Of a stretch of 38,825 bases of DNA, positions 16,303-23,883 are shown piece after piece. The stretch comes from REEB95 sp035632055 (GTDB lineage Bacteria > Pseudomonadota > Alphaproteobacteria > ATCC43930 > CGMCC-115725). How positions within the stretch are numbered: the first letter of the stretch is position 1; every line of letters begins with the position of its first letter. The translations under genes and the position numbers were made by a program. Below the pieces are notes generated by a model, which did no database searches, had not been told where the DNA came from, and saw only the letters and a list, made by a program, of their open reading frames with translations. The stretch spans positions 1-38,825 of the forward strand of contig DASQHO010000002.1 of NCBI GenBank assembly GCA_035632055.1. Reading direction: 5' to 3'.

Positions 16303-16398
16303 AAATTTTGTTGCGCCGCAAAATTTGATTATTTGGGCCTTTTTGGCCCTTGACGGGCCTAATACGAGGGATCATATTCGCCATTGTGCAGTGCAGCA
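16303..16398 (+). promoter_or_regulatory. Phasin upstream region: two inverted repeats, promoter and TGC-rich operator
   Basis: In order: AAATTTTG-N8-CAAAATTT (16303-16326); GGGCC-TTTTT-GGCCC (16335-16349); TTGACG (16350-16355) with a 17-nt spacer to CATATT (16373-16378), a good sigma-70-type pair; then TGCAGTGCA (16387-16395) at the expected transcription start. The hairpins can end tetR transcription before the phasin promoter. The TGC-rich palindrome resembles sites bound by the polyhydroxyalkanoate regulator PhaR in other alphaproteobacteria; assigning PhaR here is inference, as phaR is not in the window. Confidence 0.55.
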
Positions 16399-16430
16399 TA
16401 AAGCTTCACTCCCAACCAAGGATCCACATC

Positions 16431-16862
16431 ATGGATAGCCGACAGACTTTCCTGGATACAGATTTCAGCAAGGCGTTTGCCGGCTTCACGTTGCCAGGCT
16501 TCGATGTCGAGGCGGTGCTCGCCAGCCAGCGCAAGAACATCGAAGCGCTGACGCAGGCGAACCAACTTGCGGTCGAAGGCGTGCAGGCGGTGGCGCGGCG
16601 CCAAGCCGAAATCGCGCGCGAAGCGATCGACGAGGCTTCGACAGTATTGCGCGAGATCGTGCAGCCGACGGCGCCCGAAGAGCGTATCGCCAAGCAGGCC
16701 GAGCTCTTGAAGCAGACCTTCGAGCGCGGCCTCGCCAATACCCGCGAGTTGACGCTGATGCTCGCCAAAGCCAACACCGAAGCCTTCGACGTCGTCGCCA
16801 AGCGCTTCGCCCAGGGATTCGAAGAGGTTCGCGACGAGGCCAAGAAGCGCGTCACGAAGTAA
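16431..16862 (+). CDS. Phasin family protein
   Basis: Small amphipathic protein that coats polyhydroxyalkanoate granules. The 143-residue product is almost wholly helical and has the Phasin_2 pattern: LPGFDVEAVLASQRKNIEALTQANQLAVEG, then VARRQAEIAREAIDEAS, and a long heptad-like C-terminal helix ending in Lys/Arg. The ATG at 16431 follows AAGGAT at a good distance; an in-frame extension to 16350 would cover the promoter and is rejected. It is flanked by its own promoter and by a strong terminator (16912-16936), so it is monocistronic. It implies PHA storage; no phaC, phaA or phaB is in the window. Confidence 0.92.
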   Translation: MDSRQTFLDTDFSKAFAGFTLPGFDVEAVLASQRKNIEALTQANQLAVEGVQAVARRQAEIAREAIDEASTVLREIVQPTAPEERIAKQAELLKQTFERGLANTRELTLMLAKANTEAFDVVAKRFAQGFEEVRDEAKKRVTK

Positions 16863-16911
16863 CCGGATCGGTGCGGCTCCCCGCGTGGGCCGCGCCGAAA
16901 CGGATGTGACA

Positions 16912-16945
16912 GGGCCGTCCCACCCCCGGACGGCCCTTCTTCTAT
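16912..16945 (+). terminator. Intrinsic terminator of the phasin gene
   Basis: GGGCCGTCC (16912-16920), a 7-nt loop, and GGACGGCCC (16928-16936) form a perfect 9-bp stem, followed by a T-rich TTCTTCTATT. It points rightward and separates the phasin from the convergent MBL-fold gene ending at 16958. Confidence 0.9.
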
Positions 16946-16957
16946 TCTGTGCTTTCG

Positions 16958-17692
16958 TCACACCGTCAATGTGAGACCGTCGGCCGCGATCTCGACCCCG
17001 AGCCGCGCCGATTGAGTCAGCATGTCGGGATTCATGTGTGTGATTACGACGCGCTTGGCACCGATCGATGGCAGCCGTGCGGCCAGCGTCTGCCAACTCA
17101 AATGGCCTGGCAGATCGCGCTCGAAACTACTGCATTCGCAGACAAACAAGTCCGCGCCGCGCGCCACTTCGATCAATGAATCTGTCCATGCGGTATCGCC
17201 GGAATAAGCGATAGTCTTGCCGTCGCATTCGATCCGCACGGCGAAGCACGGCGCGCCGGCGGAATGCAACGCGGCATAGGGCGTCACCGCGAGGCCGCCA
17301 TGGATGTGGCGCGCGCCGGGCCGATGCGTCACGTAGTCGATCGCGAATTTGAGTGCCACTTTGGACGAGCCGGGAAACAGCACCTCGCGCAGCGCCACGA
17401 GCCGTGATTCTGTACCTTCGGGTCCCCAGATGAAGATCGGCCGCGACCGCTTACTCATAAGCTGGGCATCGAGCAGCAGAAACGGCAGACCGCCGAAATG
17501 ATCGCCATGCAGGTGGGTAAGTACGACGCCGTCAAGCGCATTGAGGTCGACCGCAGCGCGCTTCAGCGCCACAAGTGCAGTCGCACCGCAGTCAATGAGG
17601 AAACGACAATGGGCGCCGCGCACCAGGAAACAGGTGTTGAAACGGCCGCCGCTCCCGAAGGCGTCGCCGCTGCCGATGAAGGTCAGGTCCAT
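16958..17692 (-). CDS. MBL-fold metallo-hydrolase (RNase Z/ElaC-like)
   Basis: 244-residue metallo-beta-lactamase-fold protein. It has the zinc motif THLHGDHFGG (59-68) with the TxHxHxDH pattern, a later Asp in YSGDTAWTD, and a final conserved His in VVITHMNPDM, as in the RNase Z/arylsulfatase AtsA branch. It begins GSGDAFGSGGRFNT, the loop typical of AtsA/ElaC-type hydrolases. It lacks the long flexible arm expected for tRNase Z, so small-molecule or phosphodiester hydrolysis is as likely as tRNA processing. It starts 4 nt after the histidine kinase stop, so it is the distal gene of the regulatory operon, which is an unusual partner. Confidence 0.88.
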   Translation of the reverse strand: MDLTFIGSGDAFGSGGRFNTCFLVRGAHCRFLIDCGATALVALKRAAVDLNALDGVVLTHLHGDHFGGLPFLLLDAQLMSKRSRPIFIWGPEGTESRLVALREVLFPGSSKVALKFAIDYVTHRPGARHIHGGLAVTPYAALHSAGAPCFAVRIECDGKTIAYSGDTAWTDSLIEVARGADLFVCECSSFERDLPGHLSWQTLAARLPSIGAKRVVITHMNPDMLTQSARLGVEIAADGLTLTV

Positions 17693-17696
17693 GCCG

Positions 17697-19100
17697 CTAT
17701 TTCGGCAGTCTCACGCGCGCGCGCAGGCCGCCATGCGGTGAAGCCTCGAGTACGATCTCGCCGCCGTGGACGCGCACTACATCGCGGGCGATGGCAAGGC
17801 CGAGGCCAGTGCCGCCAGTTTCGGGATTGCGCGAGGGATCGAGCCGGAAAAATGGCCGGAATACTGCCTCGCGATCGCCTGACGGAATGCCGGGTCCGTC
17901 GTCGTCGATCAGCACTTCGACCAGCGCGTTGCTCTCAATCACTGTTACCCAGACATGCGCGCCGTATCGCCGAGCGTTGGCGATCAGATTGCCGAGACAG
18001 CGATGCATGGCATCGGACCGCAGCGGCAGCGTGCATTCCTCGGGCAGCGCCATCATCACTGGCGCGCCGGTTGGACCCAGTCCGGCGACCAGGGCACGGA
18101 TCAGTGCGACCAAGTCGGACGGTCGCGCCTGCTCGCTACCTTCGCCGCGCGCGAAATCGATATAGCCCTGGATCATTCGCTCCATCGCGGCGACGTCGGC
18201 CTTGAGCTCGGCGACGCGCGGATCGTCCTTCTGCAGCTCGAGGGCCAGCCGCATCCGCGTCAAAGGGGTGCGCAAATCATGCGACACGCCGGCTAACATT
18301 TCGGTCCGCTGGGTGATGGCGCGCTGGATGCGATCGCGCATCCGCAAAAAAGCCATGCCGGTTTGGCGCACTTCGGTCGCACCTTCGACCTTGAAGTTCG
18401 GCACCTCGCGGCCTTTGCCGAAATCGTCGACCGCGACAGCGAGCCGGCGCAGGGACTTGATCTGGTTGCGCATGAACACCGAGGCAATGGCAAACAGCAC
18501 CAGCGACGAACCGACCATCCACATGATGAAGATGTAAGTCGTCGGCGTGAACAGTCGCTCGCGCGGCACTACAGCCGTCATCACGCCGTCGCCGGTCTGG
18601 ATCGACACCAGGAGGTCGCGGTCGGCATATTCGCCGCTGATCTGGAACGGCTGGCCGACGCGCTCGGTGACCGCATGCGCCAGCGTCTCCTCGATGCGCG
18701 AGCCGTCTGTCTGCTGCACGCCTTTAGGGAGTGTGGCGCCGGCACGAAAATTGTAGACCACTTCGGTATCGGCGGCGGCGCGGTGGAAAATCGCTTCGCG
18801 CTGCCGATCGGACGTTGCGATCGACAGCGAGTCGAGTGTCAGCGCGATGTCGGCGGCAACCGACGTCGATAAACGGCGCGCCACGGTTTCCCAATGGCGA
18901 TCATAGAAGATCCAGGTGGCGATCGATTGTGCCAGTACCAACGGCAGGATCAGGATCAGCAGCGACCGGCCGTAGAGCGAGCGCGGCAGCATGCGCTTGA
19001 ACCACCGCCGGTGACTGTCGAGTCCGAGCGCGCGGCGCGCCGCCACGTCCGACAGCAGTTCGAGACCCTCGTCGCGACGCTCAATCGGGCTTGAGGACAT
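17697..19100 (-). CDS. EnvZ-like sensor histidine kinase
   Basis: 467-residue membrane kinase. Predicted layout: cytoplasmic N-terminus, TM1 (about 46-66), a periplasmic sensor of about 120 residues, TM2 (188-210), HAMP (210-262), HisKA with phospho-acceptor His274 in GVSHDLRTPLTRMRL, and a HATPase domain with N box NLIANA (371-376), DDGPGI (400-405) and GGTGLGL (429-435). All catalytic boxes are intact. The ATG at 19100 lies inside the response regulator gene, a 20-nt overlap typical of coupled two-component pairs. The kinase subclass is the EnvZ/OmpR type. The signal is unknown; in context redox or membrane stress is possible. Confidence 0.95.
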   Translation of the reverse strand: MSSSPIERRDEGLELLSDVAARRALGLDSHRRWFKRMLPRSLYGRSLLILILPLVLAQSIATWIFYDRHWETVARRLSTSVAADIALTLDSLSIATSDRQREAIFHRAAADTEVVYNFRAGATLPKGVQQTDGSRIEETLAHAVTERVGQPFQISGEYADRDLLVSIQTGDGVMTAVVPRERLFTPTTYIFIMWMVGSSLVLFAIASVFMRNQIKSLRRLAVAVDDFGKGREVPNFKVEGATEVRQTGMAFLRMRDRIQRAITQRTEMLAGVSHDLRTPLTRMRLALELQKDDPRVAELKADVAAMERMIQGYIDFARGEGSEQARPSDLVALIRALVAGLGPTGAPVMMALPEECTLPLRSDAMHRCLGNLIANARRYGAHVWVTVIESNALVEVLIDDDGPGIPSGDREAVFRPFFRLDPSRNPETGGTGLGLAIARDVVRVHGGEIVLEASPHGGLRARVRLPK

Positions 19101-19785
19101 AACCCGTACCCCGGACCGTCTGGAGATAGCGCGGGAAGCGCGGATCGCGCTCGATCTTGCGCCGCAGACGCGTCATCTGCACGTCGACGGCGCGCAAATT
19201 GCCGCCGAGTTGCGTCGCCTCTGCCAAGGCTTCGCGCGACACCGCTTCGCCTGGTTGCGCCGCCAGTGCCGCCAGCAGCGATTGTTCGGCGCTGGTCAAT
19301 CGCACCGGCTCATCGCCCCGGCGCAATTCACCGCGCCGCAGATCGAGGCAATACTCGCCCAAGTGCAGGATCGCTTTGTGCTCGGCTTCGGATGCCGCGC
19401 GCTGCAGAATGTTGCGGATGCGCAGCACCAGCTCACGTGGCTCGAATGGCTTGGTCAGATAGTCGTCGGCGCCGCGCTCGAGGCCGTCGATGCGGTCAGC
19501 GCCTTCCGTCTTAGCGGTGAGCAGCAGGATGGGAATGCGGCTCGATTCGCGCAGGCTGGCTGTAAGCATAAAACCGTCCTCGCCCGGCATCATCACGTCG
19601 AGCACCAGAAGATCGAAGGCGATACTGTGCAGCTTGCGGCGCGCCTCGGCGGCGTCGCCGGCTGTGGTGACGCGAAAGCCCTGGTCGGTGAGATAGCGGC
19701 GCAGCAAGTCCCTCAGCCGCGCATCGTCGTCGACGACCAGGAGATGCGACTCCATGGCGTCCATGGCCTCAGTATAGGCGCTCAT
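19081..19785 (-). CDS. OmpR-family response regulator (PetR-like)
   Basis: 234-residue two-component regulator: receiver domain with acidic pair Asp20/Asp21, phospho-acceptor Asp63 in VLDVMMPG, Thr90 and Lys112 in TKPFEPREL. A winged-helix OmpR DNA-binding domain (about 140-230) ends RTVRGTGYVLKPD. Start choice is uncertain: ATGs at 19785, 19764 and 19755 are all in frame before the receiver, and none has a convincing ribosome binding site. I use the longest; 19764 would give 227 residues. It lies 21 nt after a MarR-type gene and overlaps the kinase gene by 20 nt. MarR plus OmpR regulators adjacent to each other recall PetP/PetR of Rhodobacter capsulatus, needed for cytochrome bc1 expression. 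Confidence 0.94.
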   Translation of the reverse strand: MSAYTEAMDAMESHLLVVDDDARLRDLLRRYLTDQGFRVTTAGDAAEARRKLHSIAFDLLVLDVMMPGEDGFMLTASLRESSRIPILLLTAKTEGADRIDGLERGADDYLTKPFEPRELVLRIRNILQRAASEAEHKAILHLGEYCLDLRRGELRRGDEPVRLTSAEQSLLAALAAQPGEAVSREALAEATQLGGNLRAVDVQMTRLRRKIERDPRFPRYLQTVRGTGYVLKPD

Positions 19786-19806
19786 CGCTGCCGAAGCACT
19801 GTCCGC

Positions 19807-20307
19807 TCACCGCGAGCCTTCGCCCCGGCGGCCGATGCGCTTGCGGTCCTCGTCGCTCGACATAATGCCGAACATGACTTTGCGGAAACCCTCAGCCGCC
19901 TGGGCGCCGGCTTCGCGATAGGCGCGGGCAATGCGCTGCCGCTGGTTCTCCGACAGTTGGCGTTCGAGCTCGACGCCCTTCTCGGTGAGTTCGAGCAGGC
20001 GGCGGCGGCGATCGCGGCTGCCGGGCGATTGGCGGATGAAGCCCTGCCGCACCAGTTGGCTGAGCACGCGCGACAGGCTTTGCTTGGTGATGCGCAGGAT
20101 TGCGAGCAAGTCGCTTACGCTCATCTGCGGATGGCGGCCGACGAAATAGATGACGCGGTGGTGCGCACGGCCGAAGCCGTAGCGCGCCAGCATGGCGTCG
20201 GGCTCGGCGGTGAAATCGCGATAGCCATAATAAAGCAGCTCGATCGCCTGGCGCAGTTCCTCCTCACGCAGGAACTGGGGGTTCGCTGTGGATTTTACGT
20301 CAGCCAT
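19807..20307 (-). CDS. MarR-family transcriptional regulator (PetP-like)
   Basis: 166-residue winged-helix protein. The DNA-binding core is FGRAHHRVIYFVGRHPQMSVSDLLAILRITKQSLSRVLSQLVRQGFIRQ (about 45-95), followed by the wing PGSRDRRRRLLELTEKG, and helices at both ends for dimerisation. The N-terminus LREEELRQAIELLYYGYRDFTAEPDAMLARYG is characteristic of the alphaproteobacterial PetP-like branch. It heads the operon MarR-response regulator-kinase-MBL hydrolase and is divergent from ilvE. The ATG at 20307 has no clear ribosome binding site, so translation may start near the 5' end of the message. The petP label is inferred from sequence and context, so no symbol is given. Confidence 0.9.
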   Translation of the reverse strand: MADVKSTANPQFLREEELRQAIELLYYGYRDFTAEPDAMLARYGFGRAHHRVIYFVGRHPQMSVSDLLAILRITKQSLSRVLSQLVRQGFIRQSPGSRDRRRRLLELTEKGVELERQLSENQRQRIARAYREAGAQAAEGFRKVMFGIMSSDEDRKRIGRRGEGSR

Positions 20308-20457
20308 GTTGACTTATATTCGACCGCGTGGTTGTATGGAACGGTTTCCTCTCGATCATAATTGCACATAATCGTCTTGGGCGATGCAGGTGCAGGGCGC
20401 GGCCTTTATCGTCTATCGTTCCAGAACAAAACGCCCGGGAACGCACTAGGAACCGCC
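20308..20457. promoter_or_regulatory. Divergent intergenic region between the MarR operon and ilvE
   Basis: 150 nt that must hold both promoters. It is more AT-rich than its surroundings in 20335-20375. CATAAT occurs twice, 10 bp apart (20357-20362 and 20367-20372), either of which could be a rightward -10. TATAAG near the MarR start could be a leftward -10. No pair of -35/-10 boxes is convincing, so I give no precise promoter. A MarR autoregulatory site would be expected here. Confidence 0.35.
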
Positions 20458-21357
20458 ATGGCAGCCAGCCTCATCCCTTACGACGATCGCGACGGCTCGA
20501 TTTGGTTCGACGGTAAATTGGTGCCCTGGCGCGATGCCAAGATCCATGTGCTGACGCACGCGCTGCATTATGCCAGCGCGGTGTTCGAAGGCGCGCGCGC
20601 CTATGGCGGCACCATCTTCAAGCTGCACGATCACGCACAGCGGCTGATCGACTCCGGTCGCGTCCTCGGTTTTGAGATTCCGTGGACGCGCGATCAGATC
20701 GAGGCGGCATGCAATGCCGCGGTTAAGGCGCAGAACATCAAGGACGGCTATGTCCGGCCGATCGCTTGGCGCGGACCGGAGCAGATGGGCGTTTCGGCGC
20801 AGGCGACCAAGATTCACATGGCGGTCGCGGCCTGGGACTGGGGCACCTATTTCGCACCCGAGGCGCGGCTCAAGGGCATCCGCATGACGTGGGCGAAATG
20901 GGCGCGGCCGGCGCCGAATACAGCGCCGACCAAGGCGAAGGCCACCGGCCTCTATATGATTTGCACGTTGTCAAAGCACGCCGCCGAGGCCGAAGGCTAC
21001 GAGGACGCGCTGATGCTCGACTGGCGCGGCCAGCTCGCCGAGGCGACCGGCGCCAATCTGTTCCTTAACATCGATGGCACGCTACACACGCCAACGCCCG
21101 ACTGTTTCCTCGATGGCATCACGCGCCGTCACGTCATCGGCCTGGCGCGCGCACACCAGATCAAGGTAGTCGAACGCGCGATCATGCCGGACGAACTTTC
21201 GAAGGCGCAGGAAGTGTTCCTCACCGGCAGTGCCGCCGAAATCACGCCAGTGCGCGAGATTGGCCAATATAAGTTCACGCCTGGTGCGATGACCAAGCAG
21301 CTGATCGAGGATTTCGACCGGTCAGTCCGCGCCGCCGAAAAGGCCAGCGCCGCCTAA
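20458..21357 (+). CDS. ilvE: Branched-chain amino acid aminotransferase
   Basis: PLP fold-type IV aminotransferase that interconverts Leu, Ile and Val with their 2-oxo acids. 299 residues. It begins with the family pattern GSIWFDGKLVPWRDAKIHVLTHALHYASAVFEGARAY. The PLP lysine is expected at Lys161 (KATGLY), and Glu195 in LAEATGANLF matches the conserved glutamate that binds the cofactor pyridine nitrogen. The C-terminus carries the AEITPV loop. The ATG at 20458 has AGGA just upstream; an in-frame ATG at 20362 would add 32 residues with no family similarity. It ends on a stem that forms a shared bidirectional terminator with moaE. Confidence 0.95.
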   Translation: MAASLIPYDDRDGSIWFDGKLVPWRDAKIHVLTHALHYASAVFEGARAYGGTIFKLHDHAQRLIDSGRVLGFEIPWTRDQIEAACNAAVKAQNIKDGYVRPIAWRGPEQMGVSAQATKIHMAVAAWDWGTYFAPEARLKGIRMTWAKWARPAPNTAPTKAKATGLYMICTLSKHAAEAEGYEDALMLDWRGQLAEATGANLFLNIDGTLHTPTPDCFLDGITRRHVIGLARAHQIKVVERAIMPDELSKAQEVFLTGSAAEITPVREIGQYKFTPGAMTKQLIEDFDRSVRAAEKASAA

Positions 21358-21373
21358 AAGGGCTTAGCCCTTT
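21357..21373. terminator. Minimal bidirectional terminator shared by ilvE and moaE
   Basis: AAAGGGC (21357-21363), TTA (21364-21366), GCCCTTT (21367-21373): a perfect 7-bp palindrome with a 3-nt loop. The last base of the ilvE stop codon (21355-21357) is the first base of the stem, and the loop is exactly the moaE stop codon read on the minus strand. Each strand ends in a short T-run. The two genes are thus 6 nt apart yet share one terminator-like hairpin. Confidence 0.75.
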
Positions 21374-21816
21374 GCCCAGCGTTTTGCCGCCTGCTCGTCG
21401 CTATCCTGGGCTTCGACCCAGCGCGCGCCTTGCGGCGTCTCTTCCTGCTTCCAGAACGGTGCCTTCGTCTTGAGCCAATCGACTAGGAACTCGCTGGCGG
21501 CGAAGGCCGCCGTGCGATGCGCCGCTGCTGTCACCACCAGCACGATATGTTCGCCCGGCAAAAGCGTGCCGTAGCGATGCACGATCAACGACGCTTCGAG
21601 CTTCCAGCGCTTGTTCGCTTCGGCGTCGATTGCCGTCAGCTCGTCCTCGGTCATTCCGGGATAGTGCTCGAGGGTCATGGACTTGACCGCGTCGGCGCCG
21701 CCGGCATCGCGCACCGTGCCGACGAAGGTGACAATGCCCCCGATGGCTGTCTTGCCACGCGTGAGAGTCTCAATCTCACGGCCGACATCAAAATCCTCGC
21801 GCTGCACGCGGATCAT
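21364..21816 (-). CDS. moaE: Molybdopterin synthase catalytic subunit
   Basis: Large subunit of molybdopterin synthase, which adds two sulfurs from MoaD thiocarboxylate to cyclic pyranopterin. 150 residues. The active-site residues are visible: His100-Arg101 in AAAHRTAAF and the catalytic lysines in WLKTKAPFWKQE (Lys116/118 and Lys123). GGIVTFVGTVRD and LEHYPGMTE are family hallmarks. I choose the ATG at 21816, which has GAGGTGG upstream; a GTG at 21822, one base after the moaD stop, would add two residues. Last gene of the uvrC-pgsA-mobB-moeA-moaD-moaE run, and its stop codon lies in the loop of a terminator-like hairpin. Confidence 0.95.
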   Translation of the reverse strand: MIRVQREDFDVGREIETLTRGKTAIGGIVTFVGTVRDAGGADAVKSMTLEHYPGMTEDELTAIDAEANKRWKLEASLIVHRYGTLLPGEHIVLVVTAAAHRTAAFAASEFLVDWLKTKAPFWKQEETPQGARWVEAQDSDEQAAKRWAKG

Positions 21817-21823
21817 GGCCACC

Positions 21824-22075
21824 TCAGCCGCCGGTCACCGGCGGAAACAGCGCGACTTCGTCGCCTGGTTTCAAGGCGAAATCCCAGCCGACGTGGCGAC
21901 GGTTGACGGCGACACGCAGCGTCCGCCGGTCCTTCAGCGCTTCGGCGAAACCGGGTCCACGTGTTTTGAGCCAGTCGACCAGCGCCGCTGGCGTCACGAT
22001 TCCCGCCGGTAGGTCGAGGGTCTCCTCGGTCTTACCGATCTTGGTCTTGAGCCAGGCGAAATAAAGTAGGCGCAT
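21824..22075 (-). CDS. moaD: Molybdopterin synthase sulfur carrier subunit
   Basis: Ubiquitin-like sulfur carrier of molybdopterin synthase. 83 residues with a beta-grasp pattern: MRLLYFAWLKTKIGKTEETLDLP at the start, DEVALFPPVTGG at the end. The C-terminal Gly-Gly needed for thiocarboxylation is present. It lies 38 nt after moeA and 7 nt before the moaE ATG. MoeB or another activating enzyme is not in the window. Confidence 0.95.
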   Translation of the reverse strand: MRLLYFAWLKTKIGKTEETLDLPAGIVTPAALVDWLKTRGPGFAEALKDRRTLRVAVNRRHVGWDFALKPGDEVALFPPVTGG

Positions 22076-22113
22076 GGGGCTGACTTAGGCGCTGGCGCCC
22101 GACGGTGCAAGCC

Positions 22114-23367
22114 TCACGCGATCACCTCGCTGAACGGCAGGAAATCCACTGTGCCGCCGAGCTCGACGTGGCTCAACCCTTCGGGAATCTCGACCAGACC
22201 GTCGGATTCTACCATCGAGGTCAGGATGCCGGCGCCGTCGCGCGGGAATTTCTCCGCCACCCAGCCGGTTTCGCCGCGCTTTAGCCGAGCGCGCAGATAT
22301 TCGGTGCGGCTGCCTTTCTTATCATAGGCAAAGCCCGAGACGACGCGGAACAGCCGCGGCGGCGCATCCTCCGCGCCCGACAGCAGCAGCACCAGCGGCC
22401 GCGCCAGCAGCAAAAAGGTCACCATCACAGCCACCGGATTGCCGGGCAGGCCGATGAACGGCACGCGGCCGATCTGGCCCATCGCCACTGGCCGGCCGGG
22501 CTTGATCGCCAGCCGCCAGAAATGCAGCCGGCCGAGCGCTTCGACCGCGGCCTTTACATGGTCTTCTTCGCCGCTCGACACGCCGCCCGAGGTCACCACC
22601 AGATCGTGATTCTCCGCTGCGCGGGCAAGCGCGGCGCGCACCGCGTCGAGCCTGTCGGGCAGGATGCCGAGATCGGTCACGGCGCAGCTCAAACCTTCGA
22701 GCAACGCGCGCAGCGTGTAGCGATTGGAATCGAAGATTGCGCCTGGCGGCAATTCTCCACCCGGCTCGCGCACCTCGTCGCCAGTCGAGAAGATCGCAAC
22801 GCTCAGTTTGCGCCGCACGGTCAACGTGGCCAGACCAAGCGACGCCGCGAGGCCGATCTCCTGCGGCCGCAGGCGCCGGCCGGCAGCAAGCACGGTCGCT
22901 CCACGTTTCACGTCCTCGCCGGCGAAACGCCGATTGGCGCCGCGCTTGATGCCGGGCGGCAGCGTCGCCTTGCCGTCGGCGACGCGGCAATCCTCCTGCA
23001 TGAGAACAGTATCGGCGCCTTCCGGCATTTGCGCGCCTGTGAAAATGCGGATGCATTCGTCCGCTGCCAATTTGCGGCCGAGCGAATGACCGGCGGCGGC
23101 GCGGCCGCCAATCGGCAGAATCGTCGGCTCGCCGGGCTTGAGTGCATCGAAGTTCACGGCATAGCCATCGACGGCGGCATTGTCGTGCGGTGGCACGTCG
23201 CGCGTTGCCACCACCGGCTCGGCCAGGACGCGGCCGCGCGCCTCGTTGAGCCGCACAATCTCGGTCTCGGTGACGGCGTGCACCTTGGATTTGAGGATCG
23301 CCAGCGCCTCGCCGGCGGACATCAATTGTCCACCGAAGGCGAAGCAATCATCGGTCAGTTGCGCCAT
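22114..23367 (-). CDS. moeA: Molybdopterin molybdenumtransferase
   Basis: Inserts molybdate into adenylylated molybdopterin to complete Moco. 417 residues with the four MoeA domains: N-terminal LARGRVLAEPVVATRDVPPHDNAAVDGYAV-type segment (with Val for the usual Met before DGYA), IFTGAQMPEGADTVLMQE, the MogA-like domain with STGDEV and TSGGVSSGEEDHV, PFIGLPGNPVAVMV, and a C-terminal beta-barrel ending VDFLPFSEVIA. The ATG at 23367 gives the family length; it lies inside mobB, overlapping by 20 nt. The longer in-frame upstream part reads mobB in another frame and is rejected. Confidence 0.94.
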   Translation of the reverse strand: MAQLTDDCFAFGGQLMSAGEALAILKSKVHAVTETEIVRLNEARGRVLAEPVVATRDVPPHDNAAVDGYAVNFDALKPGEPTILPIGGRAAAGHSLGRKLAADECIRIFTGAQMPEGADTVLMQEDCRVADGKATLPPGIKRGANRRFAGEDVKRGATVLAAGRRLRPQEIGLAASLGLATLTVRRKLSVAIFSTGDEVREPGGELPPGAIFDSNRYTLRALLEGLSCAVTDLGILPDRLDAVRAALARAAENHDLVVTSGGVSSGEEDHVKAAVEALGRLHFWRLAIKPGRPVAMGQIGRVPFIGLPGNPVAVMVTFLLLARPLVLLLSGAEDAPPRLFRVVSGFAYDKKGSRTEYLRARLKRGETGWVAEKFPRDGAGILTSMVESDGLVEIPEGLSHVELGGTVDFLPFSEVIA

Positions 23368-23872
23368 GGAGCAGCGGCTCGATGCGGCAGCGGTCGAGAA
23401 CCAAACCGGCGATGCCGTCGATATCGTCGATATTGAACTGAGGCAGAGGGCAGCCGGCAAGCCGCTGGTCGCTCGCCACCGCGACGATGTCGGCCTGCTC
23501 GGGGTACATCATGGGCTTGCCAACCGATGCGCGGTAAACTTCGAGCTTCGGAAAATTCTCCCGCTTGAAGCCTTCGACCAACACCAATTCGACCGGCGTC
23601 ATCTGGCGCAGCAGGGTTTCGAGCTTCGGCTCGGGCGCGCCGCGATGCTCGTGCATCAGCGCCCAGCGCTGCGACGACGCCACCATCACCTCGGTCGCGC
23701 CTTCCTTGCGATGACGCCAGGAATCCTTGCCCGGCTGATCAACGTCGAATTCATGGTGTGCGTGCTTGACGGTCGAGACGCGCAAACCGCGGCCGATGAG
23801 CACCGGCAGCAGCCGCGTTAACAAGGTCGTTTTGCCGCTGCCGCTCCAACCAGCGAGGCCGAATACCCTCAT
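23348..23872 (-). CDS. mobB: Molybdopterin-guanine dinucleotide biosynthesis protein B
   Basis: GTP-binding adaptor that helps MobA form the MGD form of Moco. 174 residues with P-loop GWSGSGKTT (8-16), VSTVKHAHHEFDVDQPGKDSWRHRKEGATEVMV, which is the MobB signature, and VLVEGFKRENFPKLEVYR. The ATG at 23872 is 11 nt after the pgsA stop. Overlaps moeA by 20 nt, which suggests coupling. MobA is not in this window. MobB is dispensable for MGD synthesis in E. coli. Confidence 0.93.
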   Translation of the reverse strand: MRVFGLAGWSGSGKTTLLTRLLPVLIGRGLRVSTVKHAHHEFDVDQPGKDSWRHRKEGATEVMVASSQRWALMHEHRGAPEPKLETLLRQMTPVELVLVEGFKRENFPKLEVYRASVGKPMMYPEQADIVAVASDQRLAGCPLPQFNIDDIDGIAGLVLDRCRIEPLLHGATDR

Positions 23873-23883
23873 AGCCGGACCGC

